From Streptococcus oralis (GTDB lineage: Bacteria; Bacillota; Bacilli; Lactobacillales; Streptococcaceae), in the NCBI RefSeq assembly GCF_019929345.1, contig NZ_JAHZPJ010000001.1, forward strand, positions 1 to 64,000: a stretch of 64,000 nucleotides of DNA, given 5' to 3'. Numbering within the stretch: position 1 is the first letter of the stretch; each line of letters begins with the position of its first letter. Shown piece by piece: positions 36,255 to 45,275 of this stretch. The position numbers and the translations under genes are program-made. Below the pieces are notes generated by a model. That model was given only the letters and a program-made list of their open reading frames with translations. It was not told the DNA's origin and did not search any database.

Positions 36255-37190
36255 TTACCCATTAAAGCTTTCAGTCAACTGTGGCACCACTTGTTTCTTA
36301 CGTGAAACAGCACCTGGAAGGAAAGCGTGGTTGTTTTCAAGTTTGAAGTTAAAGGCTGCTTCCACCTTGTCCATGTTTGATCCAAGAGCAAGGATTTCTG
36401 AGTTTGAATTGACGATGTCTGTAATCATCAAAACAAAATCTGAGTAGCCGTTTGCCGCATTAGCCGCTTGCATTGCTGCTTCAATTTCAGTTTGGCGTTC
36501 CAAGACTTCAGCAATATCAACTGTATTGACTTGGGCAACACGAACTTTGTTTCCGTTGAGTTCAAAAGTCTTAGCGTCGATGTCAATCAATTCTTCAGCA
36601 GATTTGCTTGCCAAGTTAGTACCAGCCTTCAACATAGCAAGACCGTACTCTTCCAAGTTCACGCCAGCTAATTCTGCCAACTCAGGAGCAATGACTTTAT
36701 CAGATGGGTGAGTTGTTGGTGATTTCAAAAGAAGGGTATCTGAAATCAAACCTGAAAGCATCAAACCTGCGATTTCCTTAGGAACTGCTACACCATGTTC
36801 TTTGAACATGCGGTAAACGATAGATGAAGCTGATCCAACTGGTTCCAAGCGCATGTATAGTGGGCTTGCAGTTTCAAAGTTAGCCACACGGTGGTGGTCT
36901 ACAACACCGTAAACTTCTACTTCAGCGATATCTGACACTGATTGTTGGAATTCATTGTGGTCAGTCAAGATGACTTGTTCTGCACCTTCTGCTTTAGCAG
37001 ATGAAATGACGCGTGGTGCTTCTACACCAAAATAGTTCAAAACGAAAGCTGTTTCTTCATTAGGAGTTCCAAGTGCTACTGCTTCCGTGTCCAATCCATA
37101 AGCTTCTTTTGCAAGATAGGCAAAGGCTACAGATGACCCGATGGCATCTGAGTCTGGATTTTGGTGACCAAATACTAGAATCTTAGACAT
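36255..37190 (-). CDS. ppaC: Manganese-dependent inorganic pyrophosphatase
   Basis: The 311-aa family II pyrophosphatase hydrolyses PPi and so pulls biosynthetic reactions forward. The metal ligands are visible in [13 protein letters not shown] (7-19, His9, Asp13, Asp15) and in the DHH motif VVDHHRVAN (about 97). The C-terminal DHHA2 domain ends with the basic [10 protein letters not shown] loop. Length and motifs are standard. Confidence 0.96.
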   Translation of the reverse strand: MSKILVFGHQNPDSDAIGSSVAFAYLAKEAYGLDTEAVALGTPNEETAFVLNYFGVEAPRVISSAKAEGAEQVILTDHNEFQQSVSDIAEVEVYGVVDHHRVANFETASPLYMRLEPVGSASSIVYRMFKEHGVAVPKEIAGLMLSGLISDTLLLKSPTTHPSDKVIAPELAELAGVNLEEYGLAMLKAGTNLASKSAEELIDIDAKTFELNGNKVRVAQVNTVDIAEVLERQTEIEAAMQAANAANGYSDFVLMITDIVNSNSEILALGSNMDKVEAAFNFKLENNHAFLPGAVSRKKQVVPQLTESFNG

Positions 37191-37254
37191 GATAATACCT
37201 CTTTAAATTTATTCATCTTATTGTAGCACTTTTTTCCTCTTTTGACAAAAGTAA

Positions 37255-37274
37255 GAGGAGTCAAAAGACTCCTC
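37255..37274 (-). terminator. Probable terminator after the GIY-YIG gene
   Basis: GAGGAGTC and GACTCCTC form an 8-bp stem with a 4-nt loop just past the stop at 37276. The T run is short and interrupted. Confidence 0.55.
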
Positions 37275-37275
37275 C

Positions 37276-37560
37276 TTAGACATCAATATCGTTAACTAGA
37301 TTTTTCTCTTGATTTTCGGATAGAAAACGTTCTTTCTGTGGACGTTTCTTTCGTTTGAGGAGAGCTTCGGCAGACATGGCTTCTTCCTTACTGGCAAAAC
37401 CCTCTACATAGATGAGTTTGACTGGCAAGCGAGCTCGGGTATACTTGGCTCCCTTACCACTATTATGAACGGCAAAGCGCCTCTTCACATCCGTTGTATA
37501 GCCCGTGTAGTAAGAACCGTCGCGACACTCCACCACATACATATAGGCCTTATGATCCAT
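37276..37560 (-). CDS. GIY-YIG nuclease-domain protein (YhbQ/YazA-like)
   Basis: The 94-aa single-domain protein has [16 protein letters not shown] (the GIY-YIG core), then the conserved Arg in [21 protein letters not shown]. Small stand-alone members such as YhbQ/YazA are putative DNA-repair or DNA-processing nucleases. I chose the ATG at 37560, which overlaps the tRNA methyltransferase stop by 11 nt. Longer upstream starts run through that gene in another frame. Confidence 0.85.
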   Translation of the reverse strand: MDHKAYMYVVECRDGSYYTGYTTDVKRRFAVHNSGKGAKYTRARLPVKLIYVEGFASKEEAMSAEALLKRKKRPQKERFLSENQEKNLVNDIDV

Positions 37561-38296
37561 AGTAAATCTCTTGAATTTCTGGTGTATAGGAACCATCATC
37601 ATTGTGAACGATGAGAGGTGGCAAGACCTTAAAGCCACTGGTCGAGCCATCCTTGATAGCTTCAATTAAGAGCATATTGGCCTCCTTCTCTCGTTTAGGA
37701 TAGACAAATTGCAGGCGCTTAGGAGCTAGATTATGCCGTTGCAACATATCCAAGATATCCAAGAGTCGGTCAGGACGATGAACCATGGCCAAACGGCCAT
37801 TGGATTTGAGAATACTCTGAGCACTTCGACAGATTTCTTCTAAGTTAGTCGCAATTTCGTGTCTGGCCAGAAGGTAGTGTTCACTCTCGTTCAGATTAGA
37901 ATGCGGATCCACCTTAAAATAAGGCGGATTACACAAAATCATATCCACCTTACTTCCCTGAATGTGGGCAGGCATATTTTTCAAATCATCGCAGATGACC
38001 TGCATCTGCTCTTCCAAACCATTCAACCGAACCGAACGCTCTGCCATATCTGCCAAGCGCTCCTGAATCTCTACAGATAATATCTGCGCCTGAGTACGAG
38101 TGCTGGCAAAAAGCCCTACTGCCCCATTTCCTGCACAAAAGTCCACAATTAAACCCCGTTTAGGGAAGCGAGGAAAGCGTGATAAGAGAACACTATCTAC
38201 CGAATAGCTAAACACCTCTTTATTTTGAATAATCTTGATATCTGTCGAAAAGAGCTGATTGATTCGCTCTCCTGGTTTCAATAATTGTTCTTCCAT
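37550..38296 (-). CDS. tRNA1(Val) A37 N6-methyltransferase-like
   Basis: The 248-aa SAM-dependent methyltransferase has the SAM loop [13 protein letters not shown] and the N6-adenine signature CNPPYFK (about 125). Family members of this type (TrmN6/YfiC, YabB) methylate A37 of tRNA-Val. The position beside a GIY-YIG gene is the common Firmicutes arrangement (yabB-yazA). Confidence 0.85.
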   Translation of the reverse strand: MEEQLLKPGERINQLFSTDIKIIQNKEVFSYSVDSVLLSRFPRFPKRGLIVDFCAGNGAVGLFASTRTQAQILSVEIQERLADMAERSVRLNGLEEQMQVICDDLKNMPAHIQGSKVDMILCNPPYFKVDPHSNLNESEHYLLARHEIATNLEEICRSAQSILKSNGRLAMVHRPDRLLDILDMLQRHNLAPKRLQFVYPKREKEANMLLIEAIKDGSTSGFKVLPPLIVHNDDGSYTPEIQEIYYGS

Positions 38297-38329
38297 ATAT
38301 TGATTTTTAAAAATGCGAAATCTAATAGA

Positions 38330-38689
38330 CTAGTTTTTCTCTTTCAAATTGTTAAGGGCTTCCTTTATCCAGATTGGCATCATTCGCCCAAGTGGAGCAA
38401 AACCATGCTTGATCCGATCATTTGAAAAACGTCTCCGTCTTGGTAGCTGATGCTTTTCTTCTTCCAGAGTGCGGATGGAAAGACTGGCTTTACCAGTAAA
38501 TTCATCCAAATCAACAACCTGAACTTGCACTTCTTCACCAATTTTCAAAACTTCATAGATATTTTCGATAAATCCTGTTCGAATCTCCGAGATGTGAATC
38601 AACCCAATCACCCCTGTCTCTAATTCGACAAAGGCACCATAGGGCTGAATTCCTGTAATACGCCCCTTTAACTTATCACCAATTTTCAT
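38330..38689 (-). CDS. cvfD: S1-domain RNA-binding protein CvfD
   Basis: The 119-aa protein consists of an S1 domain (residues 1-75: IGDKLKGRITGIQPYGAFVEL, then IGLIHISEI) and a basic tail containing PRRRRF. It corresponds to GSP13/YugI-like proteins, called CvfD in pneumococcus, which act as post-transcriptional regulators. I chose the ATG at 38689. The upstream gene's terminal codons contain its GAGG Shine-Dalgarno, with a 1-nt gap between stop and start. Confidence 0.85.
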   Translation of the reverse strand: MKIGDKLKGRITGIQPYGAFVELETGVIGLIHISEIRTGFIENIYEVLKIGEEVQVQVVDLDEFTGKASLSIRTLEEEKHQLPRRRRFSNDRIKHGFAPLGRMMPIWIKEALNNLKEKN

Positions 38690-38690
38690 C

Positions 38691-40091
38691 TTAGTCCTCA
38701 ATTTCAATCGTTTCAATTACTACATCTTCAACCGGTTTGTCCATAGCGCCTGTCTCAATAGCTGCAATGGCATCCAAGACTGCAAAAGATTCTGCATCGA
38801 CCAATTGCCCAAAAACAGTATGGCGGCGGTCAAGGTGAGGAGTCCCACCCTTCTCTGCATAAATCTCAGCAATTGGTTCAGGCCAGCCACCACGCGCAAT
38901 CTCTTTCTTAGAGTACGGCAAATGTTGGTTTTGAACGATAAAGAACTGGCTACCATTGGTATTTGGACCAGCATTGGCCATAGAAAGGGCACCACGGATA
39001 TTGTAGAGTTCTTCTGAAAATTCATCTTCAAAAGAGTCGCCGTAGATTGACTCTCCCCCCATACCAGTACCAGTTGGGTCTCCACCTTGGATCATAAAGT
39101 CCTTGATGATACGATGGAAAATCACACCATCATAGTAACCATCTTTTGAAAGAGCAACAAAGTTAGCTACTGTTTTGGGAGCCTGCTCAGGGAAGAGCTT
39201 GATACGCAAGTCTCCGTGATTTGTCTTAATGGTCGCCAGCGGACCTTCTACTGTTTCAATGTCTACTTGTGGGAAATACAATTCTTTTTTTACTAAACCA
39301 AACTTAGTTAGGGCATCAAAAGCACCATCTTCTTCTACTGTTTTTGTAATATAATCTGCTTTTTCTTTGATCTTTTCGTGGGAAACTCCCATGGCAATAC
39401 TAATTCCTGCATAATCAAAGAGTTCCAAGTCATTGAGCCCATCGCCAAAGACCATGACATTTTCTGGTTTCAAGCCTAAATGCTCCACAACCTTAGCTAC
39501 ACCTGTGGCTTTTGAACCCGAAATGGGCACGATATCAGATGAATGTTCATGCCAACGCACCATGCGAAGTTTATCCGACAAGGAATCTGGCAAGTGCAAG
39601 TCATCCCCTTTATCTTCAAAGGTCCACATCTGGTATATATCTGCTTTTTCATAAAAATCTGGATCCACATCCAAGTTTGGATAAATCGGATCAATAGCCT
39701 CACTGATCAGTTCTGTTCGCGTGGAGAGTTTGGCGTCATGACTGCCAACCAAGCCATATTCAATCCCCTCTTTTTTAGTCCAAGAAATGTACTCTTCTAC
39801 ATCTGACTTGTCAATCTGATACTGATAAACGACATTTCCTTTTTTATCTTCTATATAGGCACCATTTAAGGTTACAAAAAAGTCCGGCTTGAGGTCTCGA
39901 ATCTCTGGAACAACACCGAAAATACCACGCCCAGATGCAATCCCTGTCAAAATCCCCTTTTCTCGCAACTGCTTAAAAACCGTGGGAATCGTAGCTGGAA
40001 TAAAACCTGTCTTTGACGTACGCAGGGTATCATCAATATCAAAGAAGACAATCTTAATCTTCTTTGCCTTGTATTTTAATTTCGCATCCAT
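38691..40091 (-). CDS. Cof-type HAD phosphatase / cyclophilin peptidyl-prolyl isomerase fusion
   Basis: The 466-aa protein joins two enzymes. Residues about 10-265 form a Cof/IIB HAD phosphatase ([11 protein letters not shown] with Asp18 and Asp20; [14 protein letters not shown]). Residues about 270-466 form a cyclophilin domain ([25 protein letters not shown]). No signal peptide is present, so both domains are cytoplasmic. The same fusion is known in streptococci. What the phosphatase acts on, and why it is joined to a prolyl isomerase, is not known to me. It is coupled to cvfD. Confidence 0.92.
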   Translation of the reverse strand: MDAKLKYKAKKIKIVFFDIDDTLRTSKTGFIPATIPTVFKQLREKGILTGIASGRGIFGVVPEIRDLKPDFFVTLNGAYIEDKKGNVVYQYQIDKSDVEEYISWTKKEGIEYGLVGSHDAKLSTRTELISEAIDPIYPNLDVDPDFYEKADIYQMWTFEDKGDDLHLPDSLSDKLRMVRWHEHSSDIVPISGSKATGVAKVVEHLGLKPENVMVFGDGLNDLELFDYAGISIAMGVSHEKIKEKADYITKTVEEDGAFDALTKFGLVKKELYFPQVDIETVEGPLATIKTNHGDLRIKLFPEQAPKTVANFVALSKDGYYDGVIFHRIIKDFMIQGGDPTGTGMGGESIYGDSFEDEFSEELYNIRGALSMANAGPNTNGSQFFIVQNQHLPYSKKEIARGGWPEPIAEIYAEKGGTPHLDRRHTVFGQLVDAESFAVLDAIAAIETGAMDKPVEDVVIETIEIED

Positions 40092-40176
40092 CTCTCTACC
40101 TCTTTCAATCTAACTCTTTCCATTATACCATAAAGTAAAGAAATCCCATATCTTCAAAGAAGTTCACTATCTCTTA

Positions 40177-40683
40177 TTAGAATTTCTTGGATAGATACAA
40201 AACTAAATCATCATTATTTTGAATAGTGGCATTCATTTCCAACGGTTGGTTTCGATACCAAACTCCCGAACCATCTGGAATATAGCCTCGTTTGATGTAC
40301 AATCTCTGAGCAGGTCCATAACCTAAATGGAGCCCAACACCAAGCGTCACCTTATTCGATATAAGCTTGACTCGTTTTTCCGCTTCTTCCATCAAGAGAT
40401 TTCCAATACCTTGATTTTGAAAGGCTTCAAAGACATTGAAATCTGAGAGTTCTGGAGCCATTCCAGCAAAGGGCCCCTGCTTAGCGCAGGGCAAAATCGT
40501 AATGTAACCCGCTACAGCACCCTCAACCTCTGCAACTAAGACTTCTCTCTCCCCACTTTCTTGCTCCTTCAAGTATCGAGTTAAAATCTCCTCTCTACTT
40601 GGCCAACCTTGATTGATAAAACCTTGGGACAGGTATTGGATATCCGATTCAATCATTTTTCTAATAATATTGTTTCCCTTCAT
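40177..40683 (-). CDS. GNAT N-acetyltransferase
   Basis: The 168-aa protein has the GNAT core: REVLVAEVEGAVAGYITILP, the acetyl-CoA loop FQNQGIGNLLMEEAEKRV, and PAQRLYIKRGYIPDG near the end. Substrate unknown. A TGTTATAAT extended -10 lies about 25 nt upstream. It borders the integrase remnant. Confidence 0.8.
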   Translation of the reverse strand: MKGNNIIRKMIESDIQYLSQGFINQGWPSREEILTRYLKEQESGEREVLVAEVEGAVAGYITILPCAKQGPFAGMAPELSDFNVFEAFQNQGIGNLLMEEAEKRVKLISNKVTLGVGLHLGYGPAQRLYIKRGYIPDGSGVWYRNQPLEMNATIQNNDDLVLYLSKKF

Positions 40684-40731
40684 AAGGCACCCCTTTGAAA
40701 ATTCATACTATCATTATAACACGTTTGTAGT

Positions 40732-41236
40732 CAAAGAAAGAAAAAGAGTAAGAAAAATCATTGACAATGCAGAAAAGACTTATAAAAACTATGCCTTATT
40801 TCGTTTGTTGGTAGTGGCTTGAGGAATGGGGAGCTGTATTCTTTGAGGTGGTCTGATACTGATTTTGAAAGAGTGGAAACAAAAGAACAGAAATGAAAAG
40901 GGGCAACTGTCAGTTCCCCCTTTGATTGATAGTGATTACATGTTTACGTTTGTTGATCGAGACGGAAAGATAGAATCTTTATACCAAGACTATATCAATA
41001 GTATACTGAAGCGCATTATCAAGAAACATGGCTTGAAGAAGATAACTCCTCGTGGCTTCAGACATACTCATGCTACCTTGATTATTGAAACGGGTGTTAA
41101 TCCTGTTAATGCAGCCAAAAGATTAGGGCATGCAAGTAGTCAGATGCCCCTGGACACCTATAGCCATTCTACAGTAGCAGGAGAGAAGAAAGCTATCACA
41201 AAATTTGTAGATTATCTGGATAGTGCAAAAGGTTAG
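40732..41236 (+). pseudogene. Decayed phage-type tyrosine recombinase (integrase), C-terminal part
   Basis: Three reading frames together encode the catalytic half of a phage or ICE integrase. Positions about 40732-40819 give RKIIDNAEKTYKNYALFRLL. A second frame (about 40822-40900) gives LRNGELYSLRWSDTDFE, which contains the first catalytic Arg region. The third (40865-41236) gives RGFRHTHATLI, LGHASS and the nucleophile Tyr in DTYSHS. At least two frameshifts interrupt it, and the N-terminal arm-binding and core-binding domains are missing. No other phage genes are nearby, so an element was probably deleted, leaving this scar between the GNAT gene and rpmE2. Confidence 0.85.
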
Positions 41237-41275
41237 TTTTCCAAGACGGTACCAAAAACGGTACTAAAAATAAAA

Positions 41276-41308
41276 AAAGCCAATTCCAATTTCTTGGAAA
41301 AGGCTTTG
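41276..41308 (-). terminator. Rho-independent terminator after rpmE2
   Basis: AAAGCC/GGCTTT and TTCCAA/TTGGAA form a nested stem, followed on the minus strand by a long T-rich run. It lies 33 nt past the rpmE2 stop. Confidence 0.75.
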
Positions 41309-41340
41309 TATCAACATTTTTAAGCAATAAATGCGGTTGA

Positions 41341-41583
41341 TTATTTGAGACCGTATTTTTTGTTGAAACGATCCACACGTCCATCTGCTTGAGTGAACTT
41401 TTGACGTCCAGTGTAGAATGGGTGTGAGTCTGATGAAATTTCCACACGAATCAATGGGTAAGTTTCGCCTTCGAACTCAACAGTTTCGTTAGAGCGTTTT
41501 GTTGAACCGCTAAGGAATTGGTAACCAGTAGTTGTGTCCATGAAGACAACTGGGCGATATTCTGGATGGATATCTTTTTTCAT
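41341..41583 (-). CDS. rpmE2: 50S ribosomal protein L31 type B
   Basis: The 80-aa protein begins [17 protein letters not shown] and includes [13 protein letters not shown], as in all L31 proteins. It lacks the zinc-binding cysteines of the C+ form, so it is the zinc-independent type B. I chose the ATG at 41583 for this standard length; upstream in-frame codons lie in the leader. Confidence 0.95.
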
Positions 41584-41764
41584 TTTGCAATATTTCCTTT
41601 CTGCCATGGTCTCTTTGCGAGCCATAGATTGTTACTATACTAGTCTATCAGATTCTGAAAACTTTAGCAAGTATTTTCGTTGATTTTATTAAAAATCTTA
41701 ATAAAAAATTTTCCTGTCTAACTTTTGAGTGGGAATACAGGCGAAAGCCTTTTATCATTTATTC

Positions 41765-42739
41765 CTACTCAATAACGAGCTTCACTTCAGCGAATTTAAT
41801 CCGTACGGTTGTTCCTTTTCCGACCTCAGATTCGATGCGAATCTGGTGACCCAGTTCTTCAGAAATTTTCTTAGATAGGTAAAGACCAAGTCCAGAGGAC
41901 TGCTGGGTCAAACGACCATTATAGCCTGAAAACCCACGTTCAAAGACTCGGAGAACATCGCTGTTTTTAATCCCGATTCCCGTATCCTTGATACAGAGCT
42001 CCTGACCTTCCATATAAATCTCTAGCCCACCTTCCTTGGTGTATTTGAGACTGTTTGAGAGGATTTGTTCAATGACGACCAACAGCCACTTCTTATCGGT
42101 CACGATGATTTTGTCAAGGTCATGGAGATTGACCGTCAGTCCTTTTTGGATAAAGAAAAGAGCATACTTGCGAACCACTTCCTTCACCAGATCCTCCACT
42201 TGAACCTTTTCAAATACTAAGTCATCGTGGAAGCTTTCCAAACGAAGATACTGCAACACCAGATTGGTATAGGAGTCAATCTTGAAGATTTCCTGTTCCA
42301 GTTGCTGCTTGACCTCACGATCAGAGACTTCTGCGACTAAAAGTCGACTAGCCGCAATGGGGGTCTTGATTTGGTGAACCCACAAGGTGTAGTAGTCCAG
42401 CAAATCCGTCAGTTTACTTTGGGCTTCCGACCTCTTTTGATATAATTCAGACTCACGCTCTTCGAGCTTTTCTGCTAGCGCACATTCCAGAGGAGACTTG
42501 GGGTCTCTCTCAGCATAGAGTACTTCCTGACGGTAAACCTGAGCTTCTGCAAATATATCCCAAGCCAAAAATAAGAAGGTCAAAAAACTACTAAGCAGAA
42601 AGAAATAAAGAAAATAAGTTCCTAGACTAGCAAATAAAAACTGAAAGAGAAGGACGAGAAAGCCTAATGAAAAAATATAGGCAAAAACGCGACTGCGAGA
42701 ACGCAGATAGGATAGAAAAAATGATTTCCAATCAAGCAT
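41765..42739 (-). CDS. BceS-like intramembrane-sensing histidine kinase
   Basis: The 324-aa kinase has two closely spaced membrane helices (about 20-37 and 41-61) with almost no extracellular loop, typical of intramembrane sensors. The phosphoacceptor is His122 in LWVHQIKTPIAASRLL. The ATPase domain has QILSNSLKYT, the KDTGIGIK box and SSGLGLYLSKK. BceS-type kinases sense cell-envelope antibiotics through a partner ABC transporter; none is adjacent here. It resembles the pneumococcal TCS01 kinase as I remember it. The start overlaps the response regulator stop by 8 nt. Confidence 0.87.
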   Translation of the reverse strand: MLDWKSFFLSYLRSRSRVFAYIFSLGFLVLLFQFLFASLGTYFLYFFLLSSFLTFLFLAWDIFAEAQVYRQEVLYAERDPKSPLECALAEKLEERESELYQKRSEAQSKLTDLLDYYTLWVHQIKTPIAASRLLVAEVSDREVKQQLEQEIFKIDSYTNLVLQYLRLESFHDDLVFEKVQVEDLVKEVVRKYALFFIQKGLTVNLHDLDKIIVTDKKWLLVVIEQILSNSLKYTKEGGLEIYMEGQELCIKDTGIGIKNSDVLRVFERGFSGYNGRLTQQSSGLGLYLSKKISEELGHQIRIESEVGKGTTVRIKFAEVKLVIE

Positions 42740-43409
42740 GTTTCAGTCCGTATCCTATCCCTTTCTTGGTTTCGATAAAGCCTGCTAAACCTTGCTCCTC
42801 CAACTTTTTGCGCAGGCGAGCAACATTGACGGACAAGGTATTGTCATCAATGAAAAAATCGCTATTCCAGAGTTCTCGCATCAGGTCATCACGCGCCACG
42901 ATATTGCCAGCATGTTCAAATAAAACCCGCAAAATTTGAAATTCATTCTTGGTCAAACTCAGGATTTCCCCCTGATAATGCAAGTCCATAGACTTGGTAT
43001 TGAGGATCACACCTGCATACTCCAGCAGACTTTCATCTCGCCCAAATTCGTAAGAACGGCGCAACAATCCCTGAACCTTGGCAAGGAGCACCTGCTGGTC
43101 AAAAGGCTTGGTCACAAAGTCATCTGCCCCCATATTGATCGCCATGACGATATCCATCGCTTGGTCTCTCGAAGACAGAAACATGATAGGCACCTTGGAA
43201 ATCTTGCGAATCTCCTGACACCAGTGGTAACCATTAAAAAGAGGCAGACCAATATCCATGAGGACCAAATGAGGTTCTGACTGAACAAAAAGACTCAATA
43301 CTTCCATAAAATCCTCTACCAAAACGACCTCAAAGCCCCACTCAGAGAGCAGTTTCCCCACTTGTTGCCGAATGACTTGGTCATCTTCTACTAGTAAAAT
43401 CTTGTGCAT
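42732..43409 (-). CDS. OmpR-family response regulator (BceR-like)
   Basis: The 225-aa regulator has a receiver domain (VEDD at 7-10, phosphoacceptor Asp52 in VLMDIGLP, Lys in VTKPF) and a C-terminal OmpR/PhoB winged helix (NEFQILRVLFEHAGNIVARDDL, then DDNTLSVNVARLRKKL). It is coupled to the kinase gene and preceded by AAAGGAGG. Confidence 0.88.
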   Translation of the reverse strand: MHKILLVEDDQVIRQQVGKLLSEWGFEVVLVEDFMEVLSLFVQSEPHLVLMDIGLPLFNGYHWCQEIRKISKVPIMFLSSRDQAMDIVMAINMGADDFVTKPFDQQVLLAKVQGLLRRSYEFGRDESLLEYAGVILNTKSMDLHYQGEILSLTKNEFQILRVLFEHAGNIVARDDLMRELWNSDFFIDDNTLSVNVARLRKKLEEQGLAGFIETKKGIGYGLKHA

Positions 43410-43654
43410 GCGCTCCTCCTTTGCTATTTCTCAAAGTATCAAAACCCTTCATATCAGATTTACGGATTAGTATCTCATACTGTTTAGCAGCCTATTCCCC
43501 AAATCCAGATCAGAAAACAGATGCTAAATAGAGAACATTCCCACTGATATCATACCTTATTTTTAATTATAGTTCCAGCCTTATCCTATATTTTCCTTTT
43601 TGTGCTCATTTAGTTAGCGTCTCTTTCACTTATTTAATAGATCTAGCCTTCTTA
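43410..43654. other. Gene-free spacer between two divergent transcripts
   Basis: This A/T-rich stretch separates the BceR-like gene from the tetR promoter. I see no convincing reading frame, RNA or hairpin. A weak TTTTGATACT may be the -10 of the regulator gene. Confidence 0.4.
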
Positions 43655-43683
43655 TTGACAAACTAGCCATGATTTGTTAGAAT
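43655..43683 (+). promoter_or_regulatory. Promoter of tetR
   Basis: TTGACA (43655-43660), a 17-nt spacer and TAGAAT (43678-43683). The operator palindrome begins at the next base. Confidence 0.8.
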
Positions 43684-43713
43684 ATGAATGAACAAATCGG
43701 TTTATTCATTCAT
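43684..43713. promoter_or_regulatory. TetR operator 1
   Basis: A 30-bp palindrome with perfect 9-bp arms ATGAATGAA and TTCATTCAT around a 12-nt, partly symmetric centre. It covers the expected transcription start of tetR, as expected for autorepression. The same arms recur at 44333-44361. Confidence 0.75.
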
Positions 43714-43736
43714 AAAACAAAGGAGGCTAAATCATA

Positions 43737-44300
43737 TTGGACAAAAAACAAGCTTTAAAGACAGCGGCCTATGAAGTTTTTTCGAAAAAAGGTTACAAGG
43801 CGACAGGAATTTCAGAAATTGCTAGGCAAGCTGGGGTGGCAGTTGGCTCTTTTTATAACTATTACGAAAGTAAAGAAGCCATTTTTCTAGACATCTATAT
43901 AGATGAAAACAACCGTGTTCGCAAAGCTATGATCGAAGAACTGGATTGGGAAATTGACATGATCGACCTCATTGGTCAACTATTTGCTCAGTCCAGAACT
44001 CTCATTTCTTCCAATAAAATCCTTGCAGAATGGTACAATCCTGCCATAGCAGATGAGTTGCACAGCTACTATTCCTCGGAAGAAGGCAAAGTCGCAAATC
44101 CATTTCATCAGTTTCTAGTTAAAACTTTTACAAATCGTATGCAGGCTGAAGGGTACTCGCCAGAAAAAATTCAAGATATTTTACAGGTTTATAATCTGTT
44201 TTACTATATAGATATGCATATCACGGAAAAAGATTTTCCATATATTGGCAAGACCGTTGAAATACTTGCAACCAACTTCATAAAAGGAGTTCTAAAATAA
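43737..44300 (+). CDS. TetR/AcrR-family transcriptional repressor
   Basis: The 187-aa regulator has an N-terminal TetR helix-turn-helix (TAAYEVFSKKGYKATGISEIA, then AGVAVGSFYNYYESKEAIF). Its C-terminal ligand domain is not recognisable. It starts at a TTG with GGAGG upstream. Operators of identical design lie in its own promoter and before the next gene, so it probably controls itself and the neighbour. A hairpin overlapping its stop codon would end the transcript. Confidence 0.87.
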   Translation: MDKKQALKTAAYEVFSKKGYKATGISEIARQAGVAVGSFYNYYESKEAIFLDIYIDENNRVRKAMIEELDWEIDMIDLIGQLFAQSRTLISSNKILAEWYNPAIADELHSYYSSEEGKVANPFHQFLVKTFTNRMQAEGYSPEKIQDILQVYNLFYYIDMHITEKDFPYIGKTVEILATNFIKGVLK

Positions 44301-44320
44301 AGAAGATGGATTTCTTTATT
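44296..44320 (+). terminator. Terminator overlapping the tetR stop
   Basis: AATAAAGAA (44296-44304) pairs with TTCTTTATT (44312-44320), followed by TTTT. It overlaps the TAA stop. Confidence 0.6.
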
Positions 44321-44332
44321 TTTTGAAAAGAC

Positions 44333-44361
44333 ATGAATGAATTATTTTTTAGTTCATTCAT
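44333..44361. promoter_or_regulatory. TetR operator 2
   Basis: A 29-bp palindrome with the same perfect arms ATGAATGAA and TTCATTCAT as operator 1, with an 11-nt centre. It lies about 26 nt before the flavoreductase-like gene. Confidence 0.75.
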
Positions 44362-44387
44362 AAAATTAAGAACAGGAGTCATAAAAA

Positions 44388-45164
44388 ATGAAAAGAGGTA
44401 AAAAAATGTTTATCATCATTCTATCAACACTTGGAGTCTTAGGCCTTATAACTTGGGGCACCATCGCTTATCTTGGACGAAGCCAGACATTATCGATAAA
44501 ATCCATCGAAAATCCCAGCGGAGATCTATATTTAATTCATATCACAAAACCGAGTCATCAAACCTGGAAAGCGGGGGCTTATGCTAAGTTTACACTCCCT
44601 GATACCTCGTCTACTTCTAGTAAATATGAAGCCAAGGGAGAGCAATCCAGTCGATGGCTAACCATTGCCTCCACACCTGATGAAGATGAAATTCTCATTT
44701 TGACTCATAATAGTGGTAGCCACTTTAAGGAAACCTTGACGCATTTACCGGCTGACAGTGAGATTGAGATGAGTTGGCTGGATTCCTCTTTGACTGTTAA
44801 AGATACGAATCAGCCACTAGTTTGCTTTGCATCTGATGTCGGTATTTCTGCTCTACGCCCCCTTATCAAAGAATGGGCTGGTAAATGTCCGATTATTCTC
44901 AACCATTTTGACAAAGGAGTTACTATTTTCAATAATGAGATGAAGGAACTGGCTCAAAAAACATCGAATTTTACTTATAAAACTAGCGATGAACTTTCTC
45001 AAAGTCAAGAATTTTTAAAACGTGCTATTGATGAATACGGCAATCAAGCCAGCTATCTCATCACAGGTCAGCCTGATGATGTAAATGAGATGAAGAATTT
45101 TTTAAAGGAAAATGGGATTGATAGCAAAAACATCCAAGTAAGCTCGTTTAGAGGTTTGAAATAG
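44388..45164 (+). CDS. Membrane-anchored ferredoxin-reductase-like flavoprotein
   Basis: The 258-aa protein has one N-terminal membrane helix (about 7-29) and then a ferredoxin-NADP reductase-like fold. The FAD-binding segment is RWLTIASTP (about 87-95); the preceding strand ends in AGAYAKFTLP. The NAD-binding half (CFASDVGISALRPLI, ending with SYLITGQPDDVNEM) is present but shortened. I infer an extracytoplasmic or membrane-linked flavin reductase; the partner and substrate are unknown. It stands alone behind a TetR operator. Confidence 0.7.
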   Translation: MKRGKKMFIIILSTLGVLGLITWGTIAYLGRSQTLSIKSIENPSGDLYLIHITKPSHQTWKAGAYAKFTLPDTSSTSSKYEAKGEQSSRWLTIASTPDEDEILILTHNSGSHFKETLTHLPADSEIEMSWLDSSLTVKDTNQPLVCFASDVGISALRPLIKEWAGKCPIILNHFDKGVTIFNNEMKELAQKTSNFTYKTSDELSQSQEFLKRAIDEYGNQASYLITGQPDDVNEMKNFLKENGIDSKNIQVSSFRGLK

Positions 45165-45275
45165 GAGCAATCTATCTTCTATGTATTTCAATCAAACCCT
45201 ACTAGGTCATTCCAACAAGCCTACTAGCTAATTCTAGGTAAATGTGATAGGATAAACATAGAGAAAGGAGCTTTT

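Noticed and set aside
43410..43654. A small RNA or short gene in the spacer before tetR
   Set aside because: No paired promoter and terminator, and no reading frame with a Shine-Dalgarno, could be seen.
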